Assembly: GCF_010093595.1 (NCBI RefSeq)
Contig: NW_022985445.1
Location: 943,387 to 983,223, forward strand
Length of the DNA stretch: 39,837 bases
Source of the DNA: Mytilinidion resinicola
Lineage: Eukaryota; Ascomycota; Dothideomycetes; Mytilinidiales; Mytilinidiaceae
Direction of reading: 5' to 3'
A model generated the notes under the pieces. The model made no database searches. It was not told the DNA's origin and worked only from the letters and a program-made list of their open reading frames with translations. Below, piece after piece: positions 10,377 to 21,218 of the stretch (position 1 is the stretch's first letter; each line of letters opens with the position of its first letter). A program made the position numbers and the translations under genes.

Positions 10377-11923
10377 ATGGGATCCGTCGTGCTCAGCGAG
10401 GTTGGAGGACTCCACTTCCACAATACCATGTTTGGTGCCAACGCGCATCACCAGCCGCAGGAATCCCCCGCAGTCTCAATCCACCATCCGAAAGCACCGT
10501 TGCGTCCGTCGCCGCAAGCCACTGCAAACCCGCCGGCGGGGGTGACCGCAGACACCCCCATGGCAGAGCCCATAGGAGGCATATCTGGCCCAGAGACTCC
10601 CGCTTCTCACTCACAGCAGCATCGAGGTCCCGGAGACGTAGCACCACAGAGTGCCAGCACTCAGCAGTCACAGCAGCCGCCGCCCAGCCCGCGTTTCAGG
10701 CCTCACTCGCAGCAACAAACACCTACCTTTACTCAGAACGCGAATACGTTCGCCAATCCTCGGCCGGTACCTTCTACAACGCCCTCCTCCACCCAGCACT
10801 CCCCAGTGAATCCTCTCCGATCACCCAGTGAATCCATCTCCGCTTCTCCGCGGCGGATAAAAGTGAAAAGCCTGTCACACATCCAAAGCTTCGCAACCGA
10901 CGAATCGAGCCCCTTTTCACAGACAAGGTCGTTATCACGGCGACAGCGGCGAGACCCGAATGATGTTGGTCCGCAGTATGAAATCAGTGAAATGCCGGTT
11001 ACAGATATCATTGAGATGGTAGCCGGTTTATTAACAAAGATAACAACGACAAACGACAGGCAACATGAACATTTGCATCGACAGATCCCGCCTCCTGAAG
11101 GGACGACTGGCCTCAGCCCGCAGACCACGAGCGTGTTAGCTTTCCATGGGAAGAATGTGCCAAGCATCTCGATCTTGAGCTATCTAAGTCGGATACATAA
11201 ATATTGTCCGACGACTTACGAAGTCTTCTTAAGCCTCTTAGTGTACTTTGACAGGATGACAGAAAGAGTCAACTCCGGACCCATGCAAAGTCTACGACAA
11301 GCCAACCAACAGTCCTTGGAGCGTGTACAGGCCGGTGATGGTAGCCGACACAGCTCCATATCTTCCGCCCACTTGACAGGGCACTCTTCTCCACATGCCA
11401 GCTCACAATTAGCCCAAGCAGCCACGCCTCCACCATCAGGATCTCTGGGAAAACCTGCCGAACCCGGGCCTCAAGAAGCTCATCCACCATCTCCTCCCCA
11501 CCACATCGAGCCCGCACTGGAGTCTGACCCTTACAATCTATCACACTTCTTTGTGGTTGACAGCTTCAATATTCATCGGTTGGTAATTGCTGGCGTGACG
11601 TGCGCTAGCAAATTCTTCTCAGACGTCTTCTACACAAATTCCCGATACGCAAAGGCAAGCAACTCAGTTTCTACCAATATCTCTTCACTTATGCTTACGC
11701 CTTTTAGGTTGGAGGTTTGCCATTAATTGAGCTGAACCATCTCGAACTGCAGTTCCTTCTCCTGAACGATTTTCGGCTTGCCGTTCCTTTAGAAGAAATG
11801 GAGGCCTATGGCACGATGCTGGTTGAGTTTTATGCACGAGAGGTGGTCGCGCAACAGCATGCTCAACAAAGCGCATCTCGCGGCCATCCCCATGGAGGGA
11901 TTCACGCGGCTGTTTCGACATGA
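10377..11923 (+). CDS. PHO80-like (Pho85-type) cyclin, 2 exons, 497 aa
   Basis: Exons are 10377-11654 and 11708-11923. The first ~200 residues are low-complexity, rich in Pro, Ser, Gln and His. The cyclin box then begins around EISEMPVTDIIEMVAGLLTK and contains VPSISILSYLSRIHKYCPTT and SLLVYFDRM. A Ser/Pro-rich loop interrupts the box. It resumes at FVVDSFNIHRLVIAGVTCAS and SDVFYTNSRYAK, and continues in exon 2 with VGGLPLIELNHLELQFLLLN. These are the PHO80-family motifs; such cyclins activate a Pho85-type kinase in phosphate and nutrient signalling. The exon junction requires a GC donor (AAG|GCAAGC...TTTTAG, 11655-11707); reading through stops at 11726 and loses the end of the cyclin fold. 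Confidence 0.88.
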
Positions 11924-12912
11924 CGATGGCACCTTATTCCATCGACCCCTAAGGGTCATGATAGGAGGAAACCCTGGCGATGTTGCGGCGCTGCATAGGA
12001 TACCCTAATTGAGCCATTCTGGACAAGAGCGTAGATTGTTGTGCGTAGTAGTGCTGACTTTGTATGGACTGGTTGTCAACCTTGGGGGATCCGAGACGAT
12101 TGCGGCCCTCGGGGGGTTCTTCTCCCTTTGTTTCCACTCGAATTCTTATAGACCCATCTTCTAGAGCACGGACAGGATAGCACGATAGACTTTGATTTCC
12201 TTCGGCCCTACCGGGCCATATCAGCTCTATTCCCTTGCAGCCAATCAGCGATTGCATCCTCTTTCTTCCATGGGTGGTGTGGTGACTGTCTTCGAATTGT
12301 ATATTCGATTGATCGAAGCACGGGGTTCGTTGGGAACTACACTTCATACGGCTGCGACATTGATACCTAGATGTCTAGACGGGCAACAATAAAGTCAAGT
12401 GTTACGTAGCGGACTGGCTATGAGGTTCAGGCCTTTAGACTTGACGTTATAGATTGAGCCACTAAAGTATCCAAGCCGTAGAGAGTAGAAATTATGCCAA
12501 GAAAACTCTATTTAGCCACTATCCGTCATATAATATTTATAATTTTAGAGCCCTCGTTCTCGGCCGGGATAACTTACTCGAAATTACAGAGCGAACGCAG
12601 AATTTCGAAAAACGGCGGATAGGCGAATAGAGCCTAAGTAGTGCTTTTATTTTATATGGTCGTAGTCGTGGCGTGCGAGGCGGGTTTTCTACAAAGGTAT
12701 TCTAAGGCCACCAATACAAGGTTCCGCGCGCGTTGCCGAGTGTAGGGGTCCACAGGTCAGATAGTTTCGCCAAAATGATAGTCAGCATAATCCTCGGCTC
12801 TGGCCGGGCAGTCAACAGCTGTGTGAACCGCCTAGCGGGTCGTCGTTCTTCAGCATTTATACACTTCCCCCTCAGGTCGCTCCTTTGGTCCCCCTCCTCC
12901 AGCATCGGCGCC
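11924..12912. other. Intergenic region, no gene seen
   Basis: About 1 kb between the cyclin and the Zn2Cys6 regulator, both on the plus strand. It should hold the cyclin 3' end and the regulator's promoter. The part around 12480-12660 is more AT-rich than its surroundings. No gene or repeat recognised. Confidence 0.5.
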
Positions 12913-15900
12913 ATGGACGAGACGCCTCACCACAGCTCTAGCAGGATACCAGGCAAAAATCGTCGAACAGCAGCATGCAATTACTGCAGGGCGAAAAAGA
13001 TTCGATGTATGGCTGCACGCTGAAAAGCCGTGTGCTCCAATCAAGCTCATCAGGTCCATAGGTAATGGGAGCATCCCATGTGCCAACTGCCTCGATCGCG
13101 GCGAGGAATGCGTAGTTACGGCCCGGCGTCGCCCACGGATCCACGACAGCCAGGGCCATGATTCGGGAGACTTGTCTCGTCGTCTTCAGCACCTCGAAGC
13201 CTTGCTGGGGACTGCAGCCGAAGGCTCGAAAGTTCGGCATACGGGCGGGCGTGTAGCCAATGACGAATGCAGCCGTCCATTGACGCCTCTTGACCTCTCG
13301 GATTGCACATCAAGCTCGTCCCTAATCGATAGCCAAGGGAACCATCGAGGGACCCATGCAAATCTAGCTGTGAGTTCATGAGTGGTAGATATTGAAATGA
13401 TCTTTGCCCTTGATATGATACGCTGTCTTAGAGCCCAAAGGCTACGATAACAGGTCGTCAAGCACCAGTCTATACCTTAAAGCTGACGCGCCACAGGATC
13501 TCAGGCCCAGCATACCACAACCCACAGTCTTCATCCATCACCAATCAGGCCATCAAGCAGTCGCGCCTCTAGAAGACAGCAATCCATCCCCAAATGTAGC
13601 TGGTCCGCAAGACACAGAACAGGAGGACAGCAGTGTCTACGTTACGGAGACGGTAGGTTTGAGCCTGGAACCTACAATCGCATGCTGACACGATTCAACC
13701 AGCCTGATCTCGAGTACTACGGCAAATAATCCCTCCATTCTCTGAAGCCATGCTAGGTCTGACTAGAAATAGGTCCGCGAAGTCTCGTGTCGTTTTGCTC
13801 ACGACTCGGTGTGGACTGGGTTACCTCGAAGGTAAATTCCACCGAATACCGCAGCGTAGCATCACGGCTTGTTGCAGACGTAGCCCGAATGCTGAAGCTG
13901 AGTGGCCCGCTCGCGACCACCCGCGCACCAGAGCCCTCGCCTGAGGTTGCGTGGCAGTACACCAAAGGTACGCTCTCAAGGAACGTTGTGCATTGATCCT
14001 CGGCAACCGCTGATCTCCCTCTCTTCAAGCATACTTTGGGGCGTCACCCGATGAGACCACTGGCATTGTAGAGCGTCCTTGGTTTGAATCCCGGCTTCGC
14101 GCACATTTCAACGGCACGATGCCTGACGACATGGCCTATTACGCGTTGCGAAACGTCATCTGGGCCTATGGTTGTCGAATCGTGCTTTCGAAGACGGCAG
14201 GTTTTCGCCAAGTTTCGCAGGTGTCATGGCCCTTCTTCGAAAATGCGCTTTCCATCTACTCAGAGATTCTGTTCGTGCGTGCTTCTATGGTTGCAGTGCA
14301 AGCTCTCATTCTGATGGTAAGAACATCATTCAGCTAAGTTGCGGCACTGTGGCTCTGACATATTCCGCAGGCATATTACAGCGAGGGTTTGGGTAAGATC
14401 TCGCTGCAGTACATGCTGTGTTCAAATGCAATGCGGCTGGCCTGTTCAAAAGGATTACACAGACAGCCTGCTCGTTCGTGGAATCTTTCGCCGCGTGAAG
14501 TCGAGCATAGAAACCGGATGTTCTGGTCTATTTGTTGCCTGGAGAAACAAATCTGCTCTCGCTCGGGTCGCCCGTCGGTGTGTATTCTATCAATGCGCGG
14601 TTGACGGGTAAAGCTGACTATTCGTCAGGCTATGGATGACGACGAGATCAGCTGTCAGGTCCCACAAAGAGCCTTGAATGGACGGCCTGATGTTGCGAGT
14701 TACTGCCACATACTAATCGAACTGACGCGGCTCTCTTCTGCTGCCAAGAAACGCCTCTCAAGCGCGCACGCCCTGCGGCAAGCTCCTGGTCAACTGATCG
14801 AGACTGTTCGCGCCTTGAATAAGGAGCTTCACGATCTGAAATTCTCCATGCAGGACGAGTTCTGCCTTGATGCTCCATTAGAAGTTTCCGAGCTGCCAAA
14901 GGATATCACCATGCGGCAAGCGCAATCGCTCCAGTACCATTACTTCTGTCTTATAATGGATATCAATACGCCCTTAGCCTACCCCTGGTCGAGCATATGT
15001 ACATATGCGAAACGAGATATGGCTGCTTCGGCTCAGATCGACGCGTCATGGAATGCCGTAGCTCAGGCCTCACGATCCGCTATCCTTGCGACCAGACACA
15101 TACGTGTGGACGCCACATGCTCCGCAATGTAAGTATTGTTAATGCCTTCCATGCCTTCATTTCAGCCCATCCAGAGTCACGAGTGGTCACAGCCTGCTAA
15201 TAGAATATCAGGATCGCCCTGTATACTCCAACGTACAGCTTCATTAACCTATTCATTCACATTTTGCGGGATTCGAGTAGGAGTATGACCACAATTCAAT
15301 CAGATCTGGCGATTTTGGGTACGTATTGGGAAGCATCCTGCGTTCGGGCCCGCCCCATACAATGCAAGGAATTATGAGCGCTGTCGCGCAGCAGATCGCT
15401 TCCATGCTTATGTACGTCCTCTCACCTGCGAGTAGAAACGACTGACGGATGTTCAGATATCGCGGTTGGATATTTTTCCAGCGTCGAATTCGCGACCGAG
15501 TTTGAACTGAAGCTCTCATTCGCGAGAGAATTGTGCCACTATGCCCATCTCGCCGTAGACCAAAAAAAAAAAAGTCAACCAGCATGGGATCGACGAAATG
15601 AAAGACGAAACAGCCGGCCTGATTGCACCACCTGACGACCGAGCACTAGATCAGGCAGATTTAAACCGCCCGGCCACTCTTACTCAAACAGTATGTGCCT
15701 CCGGCCATCCAACAGCCACTCTTGAGCCGTTTTTGGTTTCATTCATGCATGAAACGAAAGTATTATGCATGTGTATCACTCTTGCATTTTAATTTAAGCC
15801 TGATCTAACTTCTCTCCCTCGCGCTTTGTATTCTTGTCATTGCTGCTTGTTTTGTATGCGCAACACGCTGACCCATATCTCATAGGACGAAGACTTCTTC

Positions 15901-15993
15901 GGATGGCTCCCGGACGACGATCTCGAGCTGTGGAGTACCTTGCTCCATTCTACAGAAGCTAGCGGCTCTACCCTTGCCTATGAGCACTGGTGA
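12913..15993 (+). CDS. Zn2Cys6 (Gal4-type) transcription factor, multi-exon, possibly damaged
   Basis: Exon 1 (12913-13006) and exon 2 (from 13062) join to give a perfect zinc cluster, C-x2-C-x6-C-x5-C-x2-C-x6-C, starting CNYCRAKKIRC and ending CANCLDRGEEC. Further exons are 13497-13652, 13703 onward, to 13967, 14030-14316, 14371-14577, 14629-15128, 15212-15318, 15457-15690 and 15886-15993. The middle region contains WVTSKVNSTEYRSVA, ERPWFESRLRAHFN, NAMRLACSKGLHRQ and RPSAMDDDEISCQVP, typical of the fungal-specific transcription factor domain; it therefore probably acts as a nuclear DNA-binding regulator. Two problems remain. In-frame stops follow LEYYGK at 13727 unless a 45-nt GC-AG intron (13722-13766) is removed. 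A run of 12 A at 15562-15573 puts the clean C-terminus (ending ALAYEHW-like STLAYEHW) one base out of frame. The target genes are unknown. Confidence 0.7.
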
Positions 15994-16519
15994 TACCCAT
16001 TTTTATTTCGGGAACTCACTCCATTGATGTAACGGAAGATAATGATGTACTTCTTGAGACCAAACTACGTCATGTCACGGCAATAATGAAGCGCTATCGG
16101 TCGATCCAACTTGTGAACTGCCAGACCAGAACATTGACAAACGTTGCTCTTTGTAGAGCTGCTAGTAAGTTGTTGACTCGACATGTCCTCAACATTTCTA
16201 TGCTAACAGTTTGGTTCCTGTGGCCTCCAACGGTACAGGTGTGCCTGTTACCATTAGATTACTAGCCATTGCCCCGTATTTAAAAGGAAGCAAACTTCCT
16301 GTTTCCAAAACCATGGTACGTAATTTCAATCAACATCATTGGAATCAAGACTAAATTGATTAAAGGAGTAAACTCCTGACGCTACTTGACTATGACGTTG
16401 CTCCTCCAGAAGCATGAGTTCCCCTGACACAAGATTGACCACGACAATATAGGGACGTGAAAGCCTGCTTACACTAACAGGACCGCAGGCCTCGACAGCT
16501 TAGCCCCTATTCAGATGTT
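15994..16519. other. Convergent intergenic region, no gene seen
   Basis: Lies between the stop of the Zn2Cys6 regulator (+) and the stop of the opsin-related gene (-), so it should hold two 3' ends. Only short frames without recognisable domains. Confidence 0.5.
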
Positions 16520-17457
16520 TTAAGAATCCGAGGTATCGTGGACTGGGACCGCCTCCTTGTCTGCAGAAAAAGCACCATGCCGGCCGCCGCGGTAATCACT
16601 GAAGGCGAGGCTCAGTTTGCCAAAGTCCCATTTGCGCCCCAGGATCGCAAAGGCAAAGCTCAGGACCGGCAGCGTTAGCACGTCGAGGATGCCAAAGAAG
16701 ACAAAGCTGCCAGTAACGCCGATGATATTGCCACCATCGGTTAGGGCGAACGCAACGGGGTACAGCAGCCATAGCAGGTTCAAATACCCGGCTAGCATGA
16801 TGTAGTCGCGACCGATACCAACGAGTTCCGCCGCTTCGCGACACTCGTTGAGCGTACTCATAGCGAGGATGATCCACGAGAAAGTGCCGAAGGCAAAGAA
16901 ACCCCATTTGTAGTTGGTGGTAGTGTAAGCAGCAGCAAGGTAGCTGAGGACCCAGAACCAGGAGATGAATATGTTGAGGACAACGGTGACCCACGAGATA
17001 CCCGATAACAGGCCGAGCCCCAGGGCGAACGAGGGAAAGGCGACGACCCAGTTTATGTACTTTGCGAAGAATATCTGGCGATACAAGCCGTGGTCGAGGT
17101 GATTGACCTGCTCAACGGCGCTCCAGCCCAGATCGGAAGCCTGCGCGAAATAGGTAACAGCGCCGACCAGGAGGGCCATGGTGTAGAGGTAATGGAAGAC
17201 TCTATCACTCTCGCGGGAGGTGAAACAGAGGACTAAGAGACCGAGCTACAAACAAGAAGAAAGTTAGTGCGTGAGCGTAACAATGGAGGCTATCATAAAT
17301 ATCACCCGTGAGAATTAAGCGCTTTACTTACAAAACAGACTATATAGATGGCCGTAACAACCCAAAGCCAGTCCGATCCATGCCGCGACAGAGCTTCGTC
17401 GACTCCGGCCGGCGGATTAATGTTAAGGGCGTCGTTTCCTCGTGGTAGGAACGTCAT
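16520..17457 (-). CDS. Opsin-related seven-helix membrane protein (HSP30/YRO2/ORP type), 2 exons, 283 aa
   Basis: Exons are 17332-17457 and 16520-17245, with an 86-nt intron in phase 0. The protein has seven hydrophobic helices in the microbial-rhodopsin pattern. Helix C reads RQIFFAKYINWVVAFPSFALG, so the proton-acceptor aspartate of bacteriorhodopsin (in YADW) is Asn107 and the donor position is Gly. Helix G reads FFGILDVLTLPVLSF, where the retinal-binding lysine of LDVSAKVGF is Leu234. It should therefore not bind retinal or pump ions as an opsin. This fits the HSP30/YRO2/MRH1 and opsin-related (ORP) group, plasma-membrane proteins often induced by stress. An in-frame ATG at 17490 would add 11 residues; I prefer 17457 because it leaves a usual N-terminal length. 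Confidence 0.85.
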
Positions 17458-17988
17458 CGTGATTCGAAAATTAGCTCGGCTTGGTCTCAAGTAACGATGA
17501 CCAAATGGCTACTATAATAGGAGCGAGAGAAGTGGTCGGTGTAAAGGAGGGCGTGAACCGGAAGTAAAAAGCCTTAAGTAGCTGTAGAGCAACAAATATT
17601 GTAGTCAATAGATCCATCTTATATGAAATAAAGTCCAGCCTATCTTCAAATGCTATTGTCGGTCAAAGGAGGTATCGGGCCGGGATGGCCCTTTGCCGAA
17701 TCTTTTGGGTTAGCGCTCGGTATTTTAGGCTTTGAATTTGCCCGCGCGAGCAAATGTATCAACAGTAAATTCCTCCGAGTCCGACAAGAATATGGACGTT
17801 TTGCGATATCGTTCTCCGAGGCCGTTTTCCCGTGAAGCCAACAATCTGCTTAGGCTTTCTTCAGCTGCGAGAAAGGAATACAGAGTGAGCCGGTTATAAC
17901 AGACCTACAATAACCCGGCAGGTTTCTGAGAACTTAGAATTATACTCAAGCACACTTGTTTAGTACATGAGAACCTTATATTTTGAGT
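17458..17988. other. Intergenic region upstream of the opsin-related gene
   Basis: About 0.5 kb between the opsin-related gene start and the first MITE-like element. It should contain the promoter of the opsin-related gene. I see no further gene. Confidence 0.5.
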
Positions 17989-18562
17989 GGACTACTAATT
18001 GTACACCCCCTTCTCACCACACGTACAACGCCCCTCTAATCTAATCTTCCAATTGGCTAGATCGGTCGCGCCAACTCTTCGGAGCTTCCTCTCGTGCTCT
18101 TATGCGAACGCAGATGGCGATACAGGTGGGCCAGGCTTAATGGAAAGGAGCCTCAATAAGGGGAGATTTCGATAGTTTCGGCGTTCTCCTTGGCACGTAG
18201 ACACGGCAAGTAGCAATGCAAGAAAAGAGAAAGACTGCATACCTACAGTTACGGCTATATATACAGCTGCGCGTATGGCTACTATATAGCTGCGCGTACA
18301 TGTGTATATATGCCATTACGTACGCATTATATATAGCCTCTTGTATAGCCCTATATACAGCCTTATACAGAGCATCACGTACAGCCTTATATACGCATAA
18401 GTGAGTTGGAACGGATACATGTGCGGACGCACGTGAGAACAGAGCTCCGGACAAAGTTCCGCACCGCGCTAGCCAATTAAAAGATTAGATGAAAGGGGGG
18501 TGTACATGCAGTGAAAAAGGGGTGTACGTCCAGGAAATAGGGGGTGCACAATTAGTAGTCCC
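17989..18562. mobile_element. MITE-like element F1 (574 bp)
   Basis: Terminal inverted repeats begin GGACTACTAATTGTACACCC at 17989 and, read on the reverse strand from 18562, GGACTACTAATTGTGCACCC. The subterminal region matches that of F2 (21051-21706): CCAATTGGCTAG and CTTCGGAGCTTC inside the left end, GAGCTCCGGA and TAGCCAATTA inside the right. The interior (18230-18400) is full of short palindromic CAGCTGCGCGTA and ACGTACG-like words. No transposase frame. Unlike F2, no matching 8-bp flanking duplication is visible (TTTTGAGT against CCATAGGA). Confidence 0.7.
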
Positions 18563-18611
18563 CCATAGGAAATAAAAGAAAAAACTGAAAGAATAGAAAG
18601 AATAGGAAGGT

Positions 18612-18874
18612 TGTAACGTTTATAATAGCATAAGCGTCATATGCTTAGTCATAATGCTCCCAACATCATCAAACTATACGCGTTTGGGCGTAATACAAGA
18701 AACGTTAGATAAACGTTACAGAAGCATTAGAGGACATTTCATAAGCACTTCACAATGCTATACGCATGTATATATACAAGTCCGCTGCTGTCGATGTAAA
18801 ATAGAACTTAAGCAATACAATTCCTTTCTATCTATCTATCTCTCGATCTATACATCGACTCTATACCTCTAACA
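18612..18874 (-). mobile_element. Solo LTR, family A (copy A3, 263 bp)
   Basis: The segment runs from TGTAACGTTTATAATAGC to CCTCTAACA and is flanked on both sides by AAGGT (18607-18611 and 18875-18879), a perfect 5-bp target duplication. TG...CA ends and the 5-bp duplication identify a solo LTR. Copies in the opposite orientation are at 1470-2033 (interrupted) and 19836-20101. Confidence 0.88.
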
Positions 18875-19176
18875 AAGGTAAGTAAGAGGAGGCAGGTCAT
18901 TTTTAATAGATTAGCACACTCCATGCTAATAAGGAGAAGGGCAGAGAATCCTGCTTGGAAAGAAGCTAGAGTATTAAAGGCCAATGAAATGGTATAGGGG
19001 CCTTTATTCGTGCCCCAGGACAGATTTAAGGCCCCTTATTAAAATTTCACTGTTTCTAGTAGGTACACACAAGACTACACTGCAGTGGGTGAGCAGAAGG
19101 TGAGCCAGGGCCCGACCCGAGCCACAGCAGCATATAGGCATGTGAGCAGAGGAGATTAAGAGGACAGAATGGCTAC
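18875..19176. other. Unassigned repeat-island sequence
   Basis: No open frame or recognisable element between LTR copies A3 and C2. It is less AT-rich than its neighbours (for example GGTGAGCCAGGGCCCGACCC near 19100), so it may be a fragment of unique sequence or of a retroelement leader. Not identified. Confidence 0.3.
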
Positions 19177-19524
19177 TATTGGAACAAGAATAAGCAATAT
19201 ATTTCTTTGTTCTATTATCTATCTATTTATGTATTTATCTATGTACCTAAATAGATAGATTCTATATATATATCCTTTAATCCTTTGTTTAGACATAGAA
19301 CTCTGTATTTCTTTGTTCTAATAGAGAGGATTTATTATAATAAGGAGACGTTAGCTCTTTATTATAACAAAGACTACATTCTAATAAAGAATATTCAAGG
19401 TATATACACGTCCGCCCTAGCATCCTCCTATACACCTACAGCGCACTTTATGCTTATGTAATCAATATATATTCACCTAAATTTATTAATTATTACTATT
19501 TCACGTGCCTTATATACCTTTATA
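19177..19524 (+). mobile_element. Solo LTR-like repeat, family C (copy C2)
   Basis: Aligns with C1 at 2884-3219: start TATTGGAACAAGAATAAGC, a GATA/TA-rich part, GAGACGTTAGCTCTTTATTA, TACTATTTCACGTGCC and end ACCTTTATA. Its flanks (GCTAC and ACTTT) do not match, so it may be a rearranged or internally recombined copy. Confidence 0.6.
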
Positions 19525-19835
19525 ACTTTCTTACTCTCTTAATGATAAAGTATATAGGCAGCATGTATTTATAATTTAGATGTTTAATAATTTCTTCTTA
19601 TATCTAATACAGTTAACTATTTTATGCCTTTAGCTTTTATAAAAATATATAGATACATAGATACATAGATACATAGATAACCTTATCTTCTATAGTGTAT
19701 AACCCTATGTGTTCTTTACTATTATGCGCAGCTATAGGGGATATATAGTGGCTCTATAAGCAGTAATACCTTATACAGCATTACAGTTTTGCTATATCTA
19801 ATTAAGCTAGTTTTCTTAAACTGATGTATGTTTTT
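19525..19835. repeat. AT-rich decayed sequence with an (AGATACAT)n microsatellite
   Basis: An 8-bp unit AGATACAT is repeated in tandem at about 19650-19679. The rest is AT-rich, stop-filled and unassigned. It lies between LTR copies C2 and A2. Confidence 0.5.
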
Positions 19836-20101
19836 TGTTAATAGTATAGAGTTGATGTATAGATAGAGAGATAGATAGATAGATAGAAAGGAATTGTATT
19901 GCTTAAGTTCTATTCTATATTAACAGCAGCGGACTTATATATATACATACGTATAGCATTATAAAGTGCTTATAAAACGTTCTCTAACGCTTCTGTAACG
20001 TTATCTAACATTTCTTATATCACGCTCAAACGCATACAGTTTAATGGTGTTGGGAGCGTTATGCGTAAGGATATAACGCTTATGCTATTATAAACCTTAT
20101 A
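19836..20101 (+). mobile_element. Solo LTR, family A (copy A2)
   Basis: Begins TGTTAATAGTATAGAG and ends ACCTTATA; it is the inverted equivalent of A3 over its whole length and contains the (GATA)n block and AACAGCAGCGGACTTATA. The 5-bp flanks (TTTTT and TGTCT) do not match convincingly. Confidence 0.7.
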
Positions 20102-20277
20102 TGTCTATAATATTTCCTGTCTAAGTGTATTTCTTCTAGGCTGTACTACTATAGTATAATGCTTTAATTTTTCAATTAGCAGTTCTGGTATTTATCTAGT
20201 TTGTACAGAATAAAATATTACTATATCTTAAGACTTAATATAGCTAGGCTACTGCTTACTACTACCCTAGTCCGCTT
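20102..20277. other. Short unassigned AT-rich spacer
   Basis: AT-rich sequence between LTR A2 and LTR B2 with no recognisable feature. Confidence 0.3.
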
Positions 20278-20587
20278 TGTTAGAATATAGTAAGCGCTAT
20301 ATCTCTAAGCTTCTAGAACCATCTAGAATTAGATGGAACTAGACGGAATCTTGTGGAAGATTCTCTTATAAATCAAACTGTATTTGTAATACATGGAAGT
20401 ATCTAGAATATGCTAGTGTAAGCATTACAAACTATGCTTTTAACAAGTATAGAGAAACTTCTAGTAGTTATATATTCGAGTATATAGAGGCCCAACCTCC
20501 ATGAGATGGAAGGTAATCTAATTCAATTAATTCAACTTCTATCCTGCTACCGCTCTATCTGTTGATCCTTCCTATACAACCTTTACA
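20278..20587 (+). mobile_element. Solo LTR, family B (copy B2, 310 bp)
   Basis: Runs from TGTTAGAATATAGTAAGCGC to ACAACCTTTACA and is flanked by CGCTT on both sides (20273-20277 and 20588-20592), a perfect 5-bp duplication. It is the better preserved copy of the LTR at 1623-1922. Confidence 0.9.
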
Positions 20588-21050
20588 CGCTTGCCAAGTT
20601 AAGCTACGCTATTTTCTTACTTTATAGAGGCTCTTACTAATAGCTTATATAGCTAATATAAGCCTCAGCTACCTCCTATAGTATAGTATATCTAATCCTA
20701 TTTCCCTTTTTTATAAAGTTAATAATTTTTAAAGTCTAAAATAAGGAACTACTACTATATATACCTACGCATACACCAACTTAGACTTATTAATATACTA
20801 TATAGAATTTACTTTACTAGGACTCTTAGTTTTAATCTAGCTAATTTAGGGGTCTCAGATAGGCTAGATAATGCTGGTCTCTTTAGTCTACTTATATAGA
20901 GGTGGCTATTATTAATAATATTTTAAATTATAGGGTCGTTATTATTTAGGTTGGAATAATCTATTAGAAGCCCTGTGCTATATTGCTACTAGGTAGTAGT
21001 AGCCCATCCATATATTAATTCCTTTTATCCTCTTCTATCTCATTCTTAAT
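20588..21050. other. AT-rich decayed repeat remnant
   Basis: Strongly AT-rich with TAG-rich frames on both strands, as in RIP-treated repeats. No element could be named. It ends with the octamer TTCTTAAT (21043-21050), the left target copy of element F2. Confidence 0.4.
21043..21050. repeat. First copy of an 8-bp target duplication TTCTTAAT (others at 21707-21714 and 24551-24558)
   Basis: The identical octamer stands at the left edge of F2, exactly between F2 and the MULE, and at the right edge of the MULE. Each element taken alone is therefore flanked by a perfect 8-bp duplication, of a length usual for MULE-type transposition. Confidence 0.92.
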
Positions 21051-21218
21051 GGGGAGGGATATTGGCACACCCCCTAATCACTCCGCGCACACCCCCCTTC
21101 TTGTTTGATCTTCTGATTGGCTGGAGCGGCTCGGAGCTTCGTCCGGAGCTCTATTCTCACGTGCATTTGCACGTGTAGCCTTTCTTATTCACTTAGCCGT
21201 ACGTGAGCTCATATGTGA

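Noticed and set aside
9783..10545. Overlapping open frames upstream of the cyclin gene
   Set aside because: Composition is skewed by pyrimidine-rich promoter sequence, with no domain in any frame.
13432..13453. A 22-nt extra exon in the Zn2Cys6 gene between two short introns
   Set aside because: It does not restore the frame; a single 127-nt intron (13370-13496) joins THANLA to DLRPSIPQ in phase.
14074..14100. GGTTTGAATCCCGG resembles a tRNA T-loop
   Set aside because: It lies within the coding exon reading ERPWFESRLRAHFN and no acceptor or anticodon arms are present.
18875..20277. Internal region of a retrotransposon between LTR copies
   Set aside because: No reverse transcriptase, integrase or protease motif could be read in any frame, and A3 has its own perfect 5-bp duplication, so it is a solo LTR.
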